Origin: CAYPNP01 sp964412195
GTDB lineage: Bacteria; Acidobacteriota; JAAYUB01
Direction: 5' to 3'
Assembly: GCA_964412195.1 (NCBI GenBank)
Contig: CAYPNP010000010.1
Coordinates: forward strand, 113,861 to 177,860
DNA length: 64,000 nt
Shown here: piece after piece, positions 50,497-59,297 of the stretch
How positions within the stretch are numbered: the stretch's first letter is position 1
Layout of the letters: every line of letters begins with the position of its first letter
Made by a program: the position numbers and the translations under genes
Notes under the pieces: model-generated
What the model saw: only the letters and a program-made list of their open reading frames with translations
What the model was told of the DNA's origin: nothing
Databases searched by the model: none

Positions 50497-51463
50497 GGAT
50501 GACCACTTCGCAGGCGATGTTGACGTCGAGTTCCCCGGCGTCGGTCACGATGTGCAGGAAGCCGTCGCACGGTCCGGCCTCCACGCCGGGCCGGAGGGTG
50601 ACCTCCAGGGTGGCGGCGCTCCCGCCGTCCTCCACGATCACGGCCATGAGGCGCTTGTGGGACGGCGTGACCGAGCTGACCCGGAACGGCTGGCCGTCCT
50701 TTCGGCTGATGGTGAACCGCCGGATCGGCGGCTCGTCGCCCCGGTGGGTCCAGAGGCTGATCCGTCCCGGCACCACGCTGAACAGCGAAGGTTTCTGGAA
50801 ATTGACGGCGATGCGCACTTCCGGATAATCCCGGCTATTGGTCCCAATCCGGATCACATCCTGCGACCGGAACGCCGCTTTCGGCGGCAGCGTGTACAGG
50901 ACCACCGCCTCGCGGGCGTCGTTGATCTCGATGTGGGGCTGGAGGAAACCCTGTTCCGCCACGACGTCGGCCAAGCGGACCGGTTCCGTGCCGTTGCCGG
51001 TGAAGGTGATCCGGCCGGTGAAATTGTCCGGCACCGGCCAGTCCAGGTAGACCGCCTTCGGCTCCCAGTCCATGTCCGCCAGGACGCGGACCTTGAGGGT
51101 CAAGGTCAGGACCGGCCGCCGCGGATCGTCGCTCTCCACCTTGATGCGCTTCGAGGCCCGCTCCTGCAGCGGCCCGGCGGTGTACTGCACCCGCAGCTTC
51201 GCCTCGCCGCGAGGGGGGATCTCCCGTGCCGACAGCTCCGCCACCGTGCAACCGCAGGTGGTCTTGACGTTGCCGATGTGGAGGGGAGCTTCCCCGAGGT
51301 TCTGGATGGAAAACTCGCAATCGGCCTTGCCGTTGGGACGCACCACGCCCAGGTCCAGCACTTCTCTGGGCGCCCAAATGTGCGGATAGACGGCCTCGCC
51401 GGCCGCGAGGACCGCCCCGGCCCAGGCCAGCGCCAGGGAGACGGCCGCCAGGATCCTGCGCAT
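50471..51463 (-). CDS. Secreted DUF1573 protein (second of two)
   Basis: About 330 residues from the ATG at 51463. Signal peptide (ILAAVSLALAWAGAVLAAG), then a DUF1573 Ig-like domain with VKTTCGCTVAELS (the CGCT signature) at about 60-72, and further beta domains (RIGTNSRDYPEVRIAVNF; TLRPGVEAGPCDGFLHIV). GGGGAAG lies just before the start. The ATG shares a base with the TGA of the preceding paralogue (TGATG), and its own end overlaps the TMTC-like gene, so the three are one translational unit. The family's role in periplasm or surface is not settled. Confidence 0.82.
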   Translation of the reverse strand: MRRILAAVSLALAWAGAVLAAGEAVYPHIWAPREVLDLGVVRPNGKADCEFSIQNLGEAPLHIGNVKTTCGCTVAELSAREIPPRGEAKLRVQYTAGPLQERASKRIKVESDDPRRPVLTLTLKVRVLADMDWEPKAVYLDWPVPDNFTGRITFTGNGTEPVRLADVVAEQGFLQPHIEINDAREAVVLYTLPPKAAFRSQDVIRIGTNSRDYPEVRIAVNFQKPSLFSVVPGRISLWTHRGDEPPIRRFTISRKDGQPFRVSSVTPSHKRLMAVIVEDGGSAATLEVTLRPGVEAGPCDGFLHIVTDAGELDVNIACEVVIREKAPKAP

Positions 51464-52551
51464 CACTTCCCCTGGCCGGTCGCCGGGGGCCGGACGGGCG
51501 GGGCGGTCGGCGCCTCGGGACCGCTCCCGATGCGCGCGCGAACCGGTACGACCACGTTCTTCTGGCCCACGGCGATGGTCAGGACGCCGTTGCACAGGCC
51601 CGCCGGCGTCTTCTTGTCGATGGTGACCCGGATCAGGTTGGCGGCGTCGCCGTTGCGGGCGATCTCGGCGGTGATGAAGGAATTGCTGGACGAGACGCTG
51701 GAGATCTGGAAGCTCTCCCCCTTGTTGTTCCGCAGGATCACCTCGCGAATCGCCCCCTCGCCCTCGGGCACATTGTAGAGGATGAGCCGGACCGGCACGG
51801 CGGTGAATTCTTCCTGGAACTTGATGTAGATGGGGATCTTGATCTCGGGGTAGGTCTCGCTGTTGGACTTGGCCGAAATCATGGCGTTGAGGTAACCGCG
51901 GTTTTCAGTGGACTTGACCGCGGTCGGCACGAAGGAGACCACGAGGCGGAACCGCTTGTCCTCGCCCTGCTCGAGCCGGGTGGTGATGAAGGGCTGGTCC
52001 GCCTTGATGTCCGTCAGCTGGAATTTGCCGGGATCCTTGGCGTTGAAATAGACGGTCATGTCGGCAGGCTTGTCGGCCGGAATGTTGTCGAAGCGCACGT
52101 AGACGGGCGTGAACTCCAGGTCCGTCGCGATGGAGGCGGTGATGGTGAGGATGACCGTGGACTGCTTCGGGTCGTTGTTGTAGACCGTGATTTTCTTTTC
52201 GACCATGCCGGAGCCGCGGCCGGCGTGGTACCTGACCTTCAGGAAGGAGGATTCGCCGGGGGCCAGCGAGCGCTTGTCGGGGACCACGACGGTGCAGCCG
52301 CAGGAGCTGCGCACGTTCTGGATCTCCAGGACGCCGTCCCCCTCGTTCTTGAAATTGAAGTCGAACGTGACCTCCGACTCCGGCTTCATCTGGCCGAAAT
52401 CGTGGGTGAGCTTCTCGAACACGATCTTCGGGGTTCCCTTGCCCGCGTCGGCGGGAGTGGTTTCCGCCGCAGGCTTGTCCTGGGCGCAGGGCGCCAGCGC
52501 CAGCAGCCCGAAGGCCGCGATCAGCGCGATGATCCGGATGGTGCTCTTCAT
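51463..52551 (-). CDS. Secreted DUF1573 protein (first of two)
   Basis: 362 residues from the ATG at 52551 (CAGGAGG 8 nt upstream). Signal peptide (IIALIAAFGLLALAPCAQ), possibly a lipoprotein (LAPC). DUF1573 domain with HDFGQMKPESEVTFDFNFKN and RSSCGCTVVVPD near 72-112, followed by three Ig-like beta units similar to the next gene (KSNSETYPEIKIPIYIKF; TIDKKTPAGLCNGVLTI). The strong promoter TTGAAA-N17-TATCTT at 52582-52610 drives the unit. Paralogous to the adjacent DUF1573 gene. Confidence 0.84.
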   Translation of the reverse strand: MKSTIRIIALIAAFGLLALAPCAQDKPAAETTPADAGKGTPKIVFEKLTHDFGQMKPESEVTFDFNFKNEGDGVLEIQNVRSSCGCTVVVPDKRSLAPGESSFLKVRYHAGRGSGMVEKKITVYNNDPKQSTVILTITASIATDLEFTPVYVRFDNIPADKPADMTVYFNAKDPGKFQLTDIKADQPFITTRLEQGEDKRFRLVVSFVPTAVKSTENRGYLNAMISAKSNSETYPEIKIPIYIKFQEEFTAVPVRLILYNVPEGEGAIREVILRNNKGESFQISSVSSSNSFITAEIARNGDAANLIRVTIDKKTPAGLCNGVLTIAVGQKNVVVPVRARIGSGPEAPTAPPVRPPATGQGK

Positions 52552-52581
52552 GAAGGATCCTCCTGTGCGAGCTATCGGGGT

Positions 52582-52610
52582 AAGATATACTTTTTTTCGT
52601 CCAGTTTCAA
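52582..52610 (-). promoter_or_regulatory. Promoter of the DUF1573-DUF1573-TMTC unit
   Basis: TTGAAA at 52610-52605, 17 bases, TATCTT at 52587-52582 on the minus strand, in an AT-rich patch (spacer GGACGAAAAAAAGTA). The start codon is about 31 bases downstream. Confidence 0.62.
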
Positions 52611-52754
52611 GACGGCGTTTGCCCGCCGCCGCACCGGCTCTAGCGAACCGGCATCGACCGCCGGTGGCCGGTCCGCAATCCCCGGTTCGCAATCCGCCCG
52701 CCGGGTGATATCATGGACCGGGACTCGCAATACTAAGATGAGGCCAGCCGTCAA

Positions 52755-53735
52755 ATGGACGAACCCCGCAACAGACCGGCGCCCCTGCTGAGCGTGGTCA
52801 TCCCCTCCTATCGAGGCGGGCGATCGCTCCCGCGGGTGCTGGAAGCCCTCTGCCGGGAGAGTGGCGGGCTGGACTGCGAGATCCTGGTGGTCGACAGCAC
52901 CGGCGACGGCGCGGCGGCCCGGCTGGCCCGCTGCCACCCATCCGTCACCGTGATCGAGCCCCCCGGGCGCCTGTCCTGCGGAGCCGCCCGGAACGCCGGC
53001 GCCGCCCAGGCCCGGGGGGACTACCTGCTCTTCCTGGACGCCGACTGCGTGCCCGCGGAGGGCTGGGGCCGGGGCCTGCGGGAGGCGCTCTCCAGGGCAC
53101 CGGAAGCCCTGTCGGGGGCCATCGACAACGGCACGCCCGACAGCCGGCCCGGCACCCTGCAGTTCTGGGTGGAGTTTTCCCGCTTCTGCCCCTCCAGCCG
53201 GCCGGGACACCACTCCTTCATCCCGTCGTTCCAGCTGCTGATCCGGCGCAGCGTCTTCGAATCGGTGCCCCCTTACGCGGAGGAGCTCCTCCTAGCCGAG
53301 GACCTGGTCTTCCACGCCCGCCTCCGCGAGCGCGGCCACAAGCCCGGCTTCTACCCCGGCATGGTGGTGCGCCACCTCAACCGGGAGACCTTCCCCGCAG
53401 TTTTCCGCCACTTTTACGGGATCGGCGCCGGCAGCGGCCGGGCGCGGGCCTTGCATCCCGGTGTTCCCGGCCGCTTCCTCCGCTGGCTGTTCCCGGCGCT
53501 GCCGCTGCTGCTGCCTTACTCCTGGCTGGGCCTGGCCGTCCGGCTGGGCCGCGCGCCGGGACTGTCAGCCGGACGGAAGCTGGGCCTGCTGCTGCTGGCG
53601 GCGCCGGGCCTGGCCTGCTGGCACGCCGGGTTTGCCTGCGGCCTGCTTTTCCCCCGGGCCGCCTGGTTCCCGCCGGCGTCCGCCCCTCGCCCCGCGACCC
53701 GGGCCGAAGCCGCCGTGGAGGGCCCGGCTCGATGA
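52755..53735 (+). CDS. Family 2 glycosyltransferase
   Basis: 326 residues. A GT-A fold N-terminal domain (LLSVVIPSYRGGRSLPRVLE; ARNAGAAQARGDYLLFLDADC with the DxD-type metal site near 92-96) and an acidic LLLAEDLVFHARLRERG catalytic region near 183. The C-terminal 90 residues are hydrophobic (LFPALPLLLPYSWLGLAV; LGLLLLAAPGLACWHAGF), so it is membrane-attached. It probably builds a lipid- or surface-linked glycan. The ATG at 52755 has only a distant GATGAGG. Its stop overlaps the rimO start (ATGA). Confidence 0.84.
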   Translation: MDEPRNRPAPLLSVVIPSYRGGRSLPRVLEALCRESGGLDCEILVVDSTGDGAAARLARCHPSVTVIEPPGRLSCGAARNAGAAQARGDYLLFLDADCVPAEGWGRGLREALSRAPEALSGAIDNGTPDSRPGTLQFWVEFSRFCPSSRPGHHSFIPSFQLLIRRSVFESVPPYAEELLLAEDLVFHARLRERGHKPGFYPGMVVRHLNRETFPAVFRHFYGIGAGSGRARALHPGVPGRFLRWLFPALPLLLPYSWLGLAVRLGRAPGLSAGRKLGLLLLAAPGLACWHAGFACGLLFPRAAWFPPASAPRPATRAEAAVEGPAR

Positions 53736-55051
53736 AGATCCATCTCATCAGCCTGGGCTGCCCGAAGAACACCGTCGACAGCGAGTGGATGCTGGGGCTG
53801 TTGCAGCAGGCGGGCCACCGGATCGTGGCGGAGCCGGACGAGGCCGACCTCGTCATCGTCAACACCTGCGGTTTCATCGAGCCGGCCAAGCAGGAATCCC
53901 TGGACGCCCTGATGGGGGCGCTGGCCCTGAAAAGGGACCGGCCGGAAATAAAGGTGATCGCGGCCGGCTGCCTGACCCAGCGGTACCGGGAAGAGCTGGC
54001 CCGCGAGATCCCCGAGCTGGACGCCCTGATCGGGGTGAACGAGATCCCCGGGATCGCGGGGGTGGTCGAGGGACTGCCCGCGCCGGAGCCGCCGGCGACG
54101 CCCTACCTGCCGCCAGCCGGGGCCCCGCGCCTGCGGATCACACCCCGGCACTACGCCTACGTGAAGGTGGCCGAGGGCTGCTCCCACCGCTGCACCTTCT
54201 GCGCCATCCCGGCCATCCGCGGCCCGCAGCGCAGCCGGCCGCCGGAGGACATCCTCGCCGAGATCGCCGCCCTAGCCGCCGGGGGGGCTCGCGAAATCCT
54301 GCTGATCGGGCAGGACACCACCGGCTACGGGCGCGATTTGCCCGGCGGGGCCGGCATCGCCGGGCTGCTCGAGCGGGCCGCCGCCCTGCCGGGGGACTTC
54401 TGGATCCGGCTCATGTACGCCTTCCCGTCGGAGGTCACGCCGGCCCTGCTCGAGACGATGGCCCGCTTCCCCCGCATCTGCCCCTACCTGGACATCCCCT
54501 TCCAGCATTCGCACCGCGACGTCCTGCGCCGGATGGGCCGGGCCGGCGACGGCGACGCCTACCTGCGGCTGATGGAAGAGGCGCGGCGGACGATCCCGAA
54601 CCTGGCCCTCCGCACTTCGCTGATCACCGGCTTCCCCGGCGAGCGGGAGGAGCACGTCCGGCACCTCCTGGACTTCGTCCGCGCCGCGCGGTTCGACCAC
54701 CTGGGGGTCTTCACCTACTCCCACGAGGAGGGCACCGCCGCGTACCGGCTGCGCGGCCGCGTGCTGGCGGACGAGGCCGAGGTCCGCCGGAGGCGGGTGA
54801 TGGAGCTGCAGCAGCGGCTCCTGAAGCAGGCGGCCCGGAGCTGGATCGGCCGGACGGTCACGGTGCTGGTGGACGGGTGCGCGGACGACGCGGAGATGCT
54901 GCTCCAGGCGCGGACGCAGCGGCAGGCGCCCGAGATCGACAGCGTCGTCTACCTGACCGGGGGGAATGTGGACCACCTGCAGCCCGGAGATTTCGTCCAG
55001 GCGAAACTTCGTCGGTACCTCGAGTACGACTTCTCCGCCGACGCCCTGTGA
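53732..55051 (+). CDS. rimO: Ribosomal protein S12 methylthiotransferase RimO
   Basis: A 439-residue radical SAM enzyme that adds a methylthio group to an Asp of ribosomal protein S12. The N-terminal MTTase domain carries Cys10 (SLGCPKN), Cys46 (NTCGF) and Cys80 (AAGCLTQ) for one cluster; Cys150, Cys154 and Cys157 (CSHRCTFC) hold the radical-SAM cluster; a TRAM-like domain ends the protein. The SLGCPKNxVDSE opening is typical of RimO rather than MiaB. It starts inside the end of the glycosyltransferase gene. Its stop codon lies in the inverted repeat at 55048-55127. Confidence 0.93.
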   Translation: MKIHLISLGCPKNTVDSEWMLGLLQQAGHRIVAEPDEADLVIVNTCGFIEPAKQESLDALMGALALKRDRPEIKVIAAGCLTQRYREELAREIPELDALIGVNEIPGIAGVVEGLPAPEPPATPYLPPAGAPRLRITPRHYAYVKVAEGCSHRCTFCAIPAIRGPQRSRPPEDILAEIAALAAGGAREILLIGQDTTGYGRDLPGGAGIAGLLERAAALPGDFWIRLMYAFPSEVTPALLETMARFPRICPYLDIPFQHSHRDVLRRMGRAGDGDAYLRLMEEARRTIPNLALRTSLITGFPGEREEHVRHLLDFVRAARFDHLGVFTYSHEEGTAAYRLRGRVLADEAEVRRRRVMELQQRLLKQAARSWIGRTVTVLVDGCADDAEMLLQARTQRQAPEIDSVVYLTGGNVDHLQPGDFVQAKLRRYLEYDFSADAL

Positions 55052-55127
55052 ATTTCCGGGTCCGCCCGGCGCCTGGATGTCGTCAAGATTGGAAATCCAT
55101 GGGTGCCGGGCGGACCCGGAAATTCAC
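55048..55127. terminator. Long inverted repeat spanning the stop codons of two convergent genes
   Basis: GTGAATTTCCGGGTCCGCCC begins the left arm (55048-55076) and its reverse complement ends at 55127. The first 23 bases pair perfectly and the remainder imperfectly, with a loop of about 22 bases. It has no T tract, so rho-independent termination is not certain, but the position between convergent genes fits a two-way terminator. Confidence 0.7.
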
Positions 55128-56383
55128 TATTCGTAGCGGAGGGCCTCGACGGGGTCGAGCCGGGCCGCCTGGACCGCCGGCCACAGCCCGAAGATGAAGC
55201 TGACGCCGCCCAGCACCACCAGGGAGGAGAAGAAGGCCGCCCCGGAGATCAGCAGGTAGATGTCCCCCTGCTTGGAGGGGTCCTCGAAGATGCTGCTCAG
55301 GAAGGGGATCCCGCCGATGAGCCACGAGATGCCCGAGGCCAGTCCGTAGCCCAGCGCCCCGCCGATCAGGGTCATTACGAACGTCTCGATCATCATCTGC
55401 CCCACGACGTGGCGGCGCTTGGCGCCGATGGCGCGCATGGTGCCGATCTCCCGCGTCCGGCTGCGCACCGACAGGAGCATGATGTTCATCACGCCCATGC
55501 CGCCGATGCACAGGGTGATGACGCCCACCAGGAAAACCGTCACCTTGACCGCCATGGAGAGGCCGTCGATGATCCCCTTGACCTCCGAGAAAGAGTGCAG
55601 GAGCAGCGCCTTGTCGTCTCCCGGATTGAAGCGGTGCCGCTGGCCCATCAGGGTGAAGAACTGCTTCCGGGCTTCCGGTTCGAAGTACAGGCTGACCGGC
55701 TGCCAGACCATCACGCTGAGGTAGCGCGTGTCGGTCATGATGCCGATGGTCTCAATGGGGATCATGATGCACTGGTCGTCGGGCTGGAAGTAGTTGGAGA
55801 TGGCGATCTTCTTCTTCAGCACGCCCACCACCTTGAAGCGGATCCCCTGGATCTTGATGTCGCGGCCCACCGCCGGCGCCTCGCTGAACAGGCGCTGCTT
55901 GATCTCGGAGCCGAGCACGGCCACGCGGGCCATCTGGCGGTTCTCCTCGTCGGTGAAGAAGCGGCCGTCCGCGATGAACATGCCCCGCATCTCGCCGTAG
56001 CAGGACTCCACGCCGCGGATGCCGGCGGTGTTGATCCGCTGCTCGTAGCCCACCTTCCAGCGCCGGAACACCTCGCCGCTGACGTTCTTGATGAGGGGGG
56101 CCTCCGCCCGGATCAGGTCCACGTCCCGCTTCTCCTGCCGGATGGCCCGGCCGGCCTTCTGCCCGCCCGCCTGCTGGCTGGTCTGGCCGTTCCAGACCAC
56201 CACCACGGCGTCGCCGAAGTAGCGCAGGCCGAGGTCCAGGCCGCGCTGGAAGCCGTCGCCGTAGGCCATCAGGATCATGAAGGCCATGATGCCCCAGGTC
56301 ACGCCGAGGATGGTCATGAAGCTCCGCATGGGGTGGGCCACCACCGCGTGCCAGGACATCCGGATCAGCGAGCGAAAGGTCAT
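55127..56383 (-). CDS. MacB/FtsX-type ABC transporter permease (second)
   Basis: 418 residues: an N-terminal helix (SFMTILGVTWGIMAFMILMAYG), a periplasmic MacB-core domain (about 50-280), then three C-terminal helices (GVITLCIGGMGVMNIMLLSV; MTLIGGALGYGLASGISWL; FFSSLVVLGGVSFIFG) with the family's RTREIGTMRAIGAK loop. It has no ATPase domain. It ends PVEALRYE like its neighbour. ATG with GGGAGG upstream, 13 bases after the first permease. The pair may form a heterodimer with the adaptor at 57870. Confidence 0.87.
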   Translation of the reverse strand: MTFRSLIRMSWHAVVAHPMRSFMTILGVTWGIMAFMILMAYGDGFQRGLDLGLRYFGDAVVVVWNGQTSQQAGGQKAGRAIRQEKRDVDLIRAEAPLIKNVSGEVFRRWKVGYEQRINTAGIRGVESCYGEMRGMFIADGRFFTDEENRQMARVAVLGSEIKQRLFSEAPAVGRDIKIQGIRFKVVGVLKKKIAISNYFQPDDQCIMIPIETIGIMTDTRYLSVMVWQPVSLYFEPEARKQFFTLMGQRHRFNPGDDKALLLHSFSEVKGIIDGLSMAVKVTVFLVGVITLCIGGMGVMNIMLLSVRSRTREIGTMRAIGAKRRHVVGQMMIETFVMTLIGGALGYGLASGISWLIGGIPFLSSIFEDPSKQGDIYLLISGAAFFSSLVVLGGVSFIFGLWPAVQAARLDPVEALRYE

Positions 56384-56396
56384 CGGTCCGCCTCCC

Positions 56397-57677
56397 TCAT
56401 TCCTCGTACCGCAGGGCTTCCACCGGGTCCAGCTCCGCCGCGGTGTAAGCCGGGTAGTAGGCCGCCGCCAGCGCGACGAACAGCAGGAAGCCGAAGGCCG
56501 CGGCCCCGACCCACGGTTCCACCAGGAAGCCGGCGAAGAAGTCCATGGGCGGGAGCTGGTTGAGCAGTCCGCACAGGCCCATGGCGCCGCCGTAGCCCAG
56601 CAGGCCGCTGCCCAGCGCGATGAGCAGCGCCTCGAAGAAGAACATCACCTGGATGTTGCGCCGGGTGGCGCCCACCGCCTTTCGCAGGCCGATCTCCCGG
56701 GTGCGCGCCCGGACGGACACCAGCATGATGTTCATGACGCCGATGCCGCCCAGCATCAGGGTGACCACGGCGACGAAGCCGAGGAAGATCTTCATCGAGC
56801 CGAACAGCTTGTCCATCATCTTCGAGCCGGTCACGGTGTTCCAGATGGGCAGGGCGTCCTCGTCCAGCGGGTCGAAGTGCTTGCGGCGGGCGAGGATCTC
56901 GCGGACCTGCACCTCGGCGGCGTCGTTGACTTCTAGCGACACCGGTTGGGCGATGAAGTTGTCGACTTCGTCGGCGCCCAGCGGACTGTCGGGCAGCGGG
57001 AAGTCCCGCCGCATGGCCGGGTAGGGGATGAAGATCTTGGTGTTGTCCGGACCGCTGTAGTTGGAATTCTGGTCCTTCCGCTTCATCACGCCCACGATAC
57101 GGTAGGGCAGCCCCTGGATGTCGATGCTCTCGCCGAGGGCGGCCCGGCCCTTGAACAGCTGGTCGCCCACCTCCGCGCCGATGAGGCAGACACGCCCGCC
57201 GGCGCGCATGTCCGCCTCGTTCAGGATCCGCCCGGCGTCCACTTCGAGGGTGCGGATCTCCACGTAGTCCAGGAGCACCCCGTGGACGTCGAAGTTGCCC
57301 CGGTTCCAGCGGCTGGCGCTGACCAGGTCGCCGCGGGCCAGCTCGGGGCTGAGCCGCCGCAGCCAGTAGGCCTGCTCCTTCAGCGCCAGGTAGTCGTCGT
57401 AGGTGAAGCGGACGCGCTTGCCCGGGATGATGCCGGGGCCGGGGATGCTGGTCATGCCGCCCCAGACGATCATGATGTGCTGCCCCAGCATCCGGGACTT
57501 GTGCTCCTGCGCCGCCCGCATCCCCTCGCCGATGGCCACCAGGATGATCAGCGACGCCACGCCCCAGGTGATGCCCAGCATGGTCAGGAATGAGCGCAGC
57601 CGGTTCTGCCGCAGGTCGGAGATGGTCTCGCGCCAGAGTTCGCGGAACGAAAAGCCGAGGGAGGTCCCGTTGGACAT
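56397..57677 (-). CDS. MacB/FtsX-type ABC transporter permease (first)
   Basis: 426 residues, paralogous to the next gene: FLTMLGITWGVASLIILVAIGEGM opens the first helix, a large periplasmic domain follows, and the C-terminal helices contain VTLMLGGIGVMNIMLVSV and the RTREIGLRKAVGAT loop. No nucleotide-binding domain. GGAGG lies 7 nt before the ATG. It is 192 bases downstream of the adaptor gene, with hairpin repeat copy 2 in between. Confidence 0.87.
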   Translation of the reverse strand: MSNGTSLGFSFRELWRETISDLRQNRLRSFLTMLGITWGVASLIILVAIGEGMRAAQEHKSRMLGQHIMIVWGGMTSIPGPGIIPGKRVRFTYDDYLALKEQAYWLRRLSPELARGDLVSASRWNRGNFDVHGVLLDYVEIRTLEVDAGRILNEADMRAGGRVCLIGAEVGDQLFKGRAALGESIDIQGLPYRIVGVMKRKDQNSNYSGPDNTKIFIPYPAMRRDFPLPDSPLGADEVDNFIAQPVSLEVNDAAEVQVREILARRKHFDPLDEDALPIWNTVTGSKMMDKLFGSMKIFLGFVAVVTLMLGGIGVMNIMLVSVRARTREIGLRKAVGATRRNIQVMFFFEALLIALGSGLLGYGGAMGLCGLLNQLPPMDFFAGFLVEPWVGAAAFGFLLFVALAAAYYPAYTAAELDPVEALRYEE

Positions 57678-57729
57678 CGCGTTACCTCCGCCGCACGGTC
57701 ATGCCGGGGATCACATGGAAACGACATGA

Positions 57730-57812
57730 CCGAATCGGGGTCGGGATCGGTATCGGAATCGGGGTCGACTCGTGAATCGATGCCGATACCGATGCCGATA
57801 CCGACCCCGATG
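57730..57812. repeat. Hexamer-phased hairpin repeat, copy 2
   Basis: Arms of GGTATCGGAATCGGGGTCGA type on the left and GCCGATACCGATGCCGATAC type on the right, around GTCGACTCGTGAATCGATG. The core matches GTTGATTTGTGGATTGATG of the copy at 4595-4666 at most positions, so they are one family. It lies within the transporter operon between adaptor and permease. Confidence 0.72.
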
Positions 57813-57869
57813 GGAACACCCGTCTATCTCCAAGCAAGTACCACATATGGATGAAGCTCCGGACGGGAG

Positions 57870-59120
57870 TTACTGCAGTACCACCTGTTCCTTTTCCTTC
57901 AGGCCGGAGAGGACCTCCACCTTCGAGCCGTTGGTCAGGCCGGTCTTCACGGCCACCCGGGTCACCACCTGCTTGCTGCCGGCGGCCTGGAAGCGGTCCA
58001 CGAACGGCTCCTTCCGGTCGTTGTACACGAGCGCGGCCTCGGGGATGGTCAGCACCTTGTCCTTGCGGGACAGGACGACCTCGGCGTTGGCGCTCATGTT
58101 GACCTTCAGGTCGGCGGAGTTGTCGAGGATCCGGGCCCGGACCTCGAAGCGGGTGACGTTCTCCTTCTCCTCGCCCATCGGGGAGATGCGGATCACCTCG
58201 CCCTGGAAAGTGCGGTCGCGGAACGTCTCCACAGTCAACCGCACCGGCAGGCCGACCCTCACCTCGCCCACGTCGCTCTCGTCCACGTTGCCCTTGAAAT
58301 ACAGCCCCTGGCCGTCGCCGATGGTCATGATCAGGGTGGCGTTGGAGCCCAGCTGGAGGATGGAGCTCACCGCGTCGCCCACGTTGAGGTAGCGCTTCAG
58401 GACCACGCCGTCGATGGGGCTGCGGATGGTGGCGTTGCGCAGGTCCTCGTTCGCCCGGGCGCAGGCGGCCTCGGCGGCGTAGAGGTCCGCCTTCGCCTGG
58501 GCCACCGACGTCTGGGCCGTGAGGTATTCGCTCTCGCGAAGCTGGACGGTCTTCTTGAGCAGGCGGTCCTTGACCTGGGCGGCCTTGTAGCGCTGCTCGG
58601 CCTCGTCGATCTGGGACTGGGACACCAGCGTGTCGGCGAAGAGCTTCTTGATCCGCTCGTAGTCGCGGCGGGCGAATTCCAGATCCTGGTTGTCCGCCTC
58701 GGCCTTGGCGCGCTCGAAGGAAAGCTCGGCCGATTTCCGGTCGGACTCGGCCTTCTCCACCATGGCCTTGCGGGCCATGACGTTGGCCTCGGCCTCGCGC
58801 AGCGACGCCTCGAGCTGCTGGCGGTCCAGCTCCAGCAGGATCTGGCCGCTGCGGACGGTGTCGCCCTCGTCGACGTACAGGTACTGGATGATGCCGCTGG
58901 CCTTGGCCTTGATGTCGATCTTGGAGACCGGCTCGATCTTGCCGGTGGCCACCACGGAGCGGACCATGTCCTCCCGGGCGACCGTGGCGATCTTTTCCGG
59001 CGGGATCACGGTATCGTCCCGGAACAGGAAGCTGAAGACGAAGTAGACCCCGCCCAGGATCCCGACGATCACCAGGACGGTGATCACGCGAAACAGTGTG
59101 ACGCCTTTCTTGTTGACCAT
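57870..59120 (-). CDS. MacA/HlyD-type periplasmic adaptor protein
   Basis: 416 residues. An N-terminal anchor helix (FRVITVLVIVGILGGVYFVF) is followed by a biotinyl/lipoyl-like hairpin (VVATGKIEPVSKIDIKAKAS; YVDEGDTVRSGQILLELD), a long coiled-coil hairpin (about 95-215: LREAEANVMARKAMVEKAES, RRDYERIKKLF), and the second lipoyl half and beta-barrel (ATIRSPIDGVVLKRYLNVGD). It should link inner-membrane permeases to an outer-membrane channel. GGAGG lies six bases before the ATG. First gene of the three-gene transporter unit. Confidence 0.88.
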   Translation of the reverse strand: MVNKKGVTLFRVITVLVIVGILGGVYFVFSFLFRDDTVIPPEKIATVAREDMVRSVVATGKIEPVSKIDIKAKASGIIQYLYVDEGDTVRSGQILLELDRQQLEASLREAEANVMARKAMVEKAESDRKSAELSFERAKAEADNQDLEFARRDYERIKKLFADTLVSQSQIDEAEQRYKAAQVKDRLLKKTVQLRESEYLTAQTSVAQAKADLYAAEAACARANEDLRNATIRSPIDGVVLKRYLNVGDAVSSILQLGSNATLIMTIGDGQGLYFKGNVDESDVGEVRVGLPVRLTVETFRDRTFQGEVIRISPMGEEKENVTRFEVRARILDNSADLKVNMSANAEVVLSRKDKVLTIPEAALVYNDRKEPFVDRFQAAGSKQVVTRVAVKTGLTNGSKVEVLSGLKEKEQVVLQ

Positions 59121-59297
59121 GGGAAACCTCCAGCGAGTTCACCAGCGCGTTCAAGGGTAACAACGAGAGATCTCGCCGGAAAGTTGCATCCGGCTCGTGG
59201 ACCCGGTCCCGCGGACGCGGACTAATCCCGACTGCCCCTTGCGTCCCGGCCATTTCCCGATTACAATCGGGCGTTCTCATCACGGAGATAGAACCTC

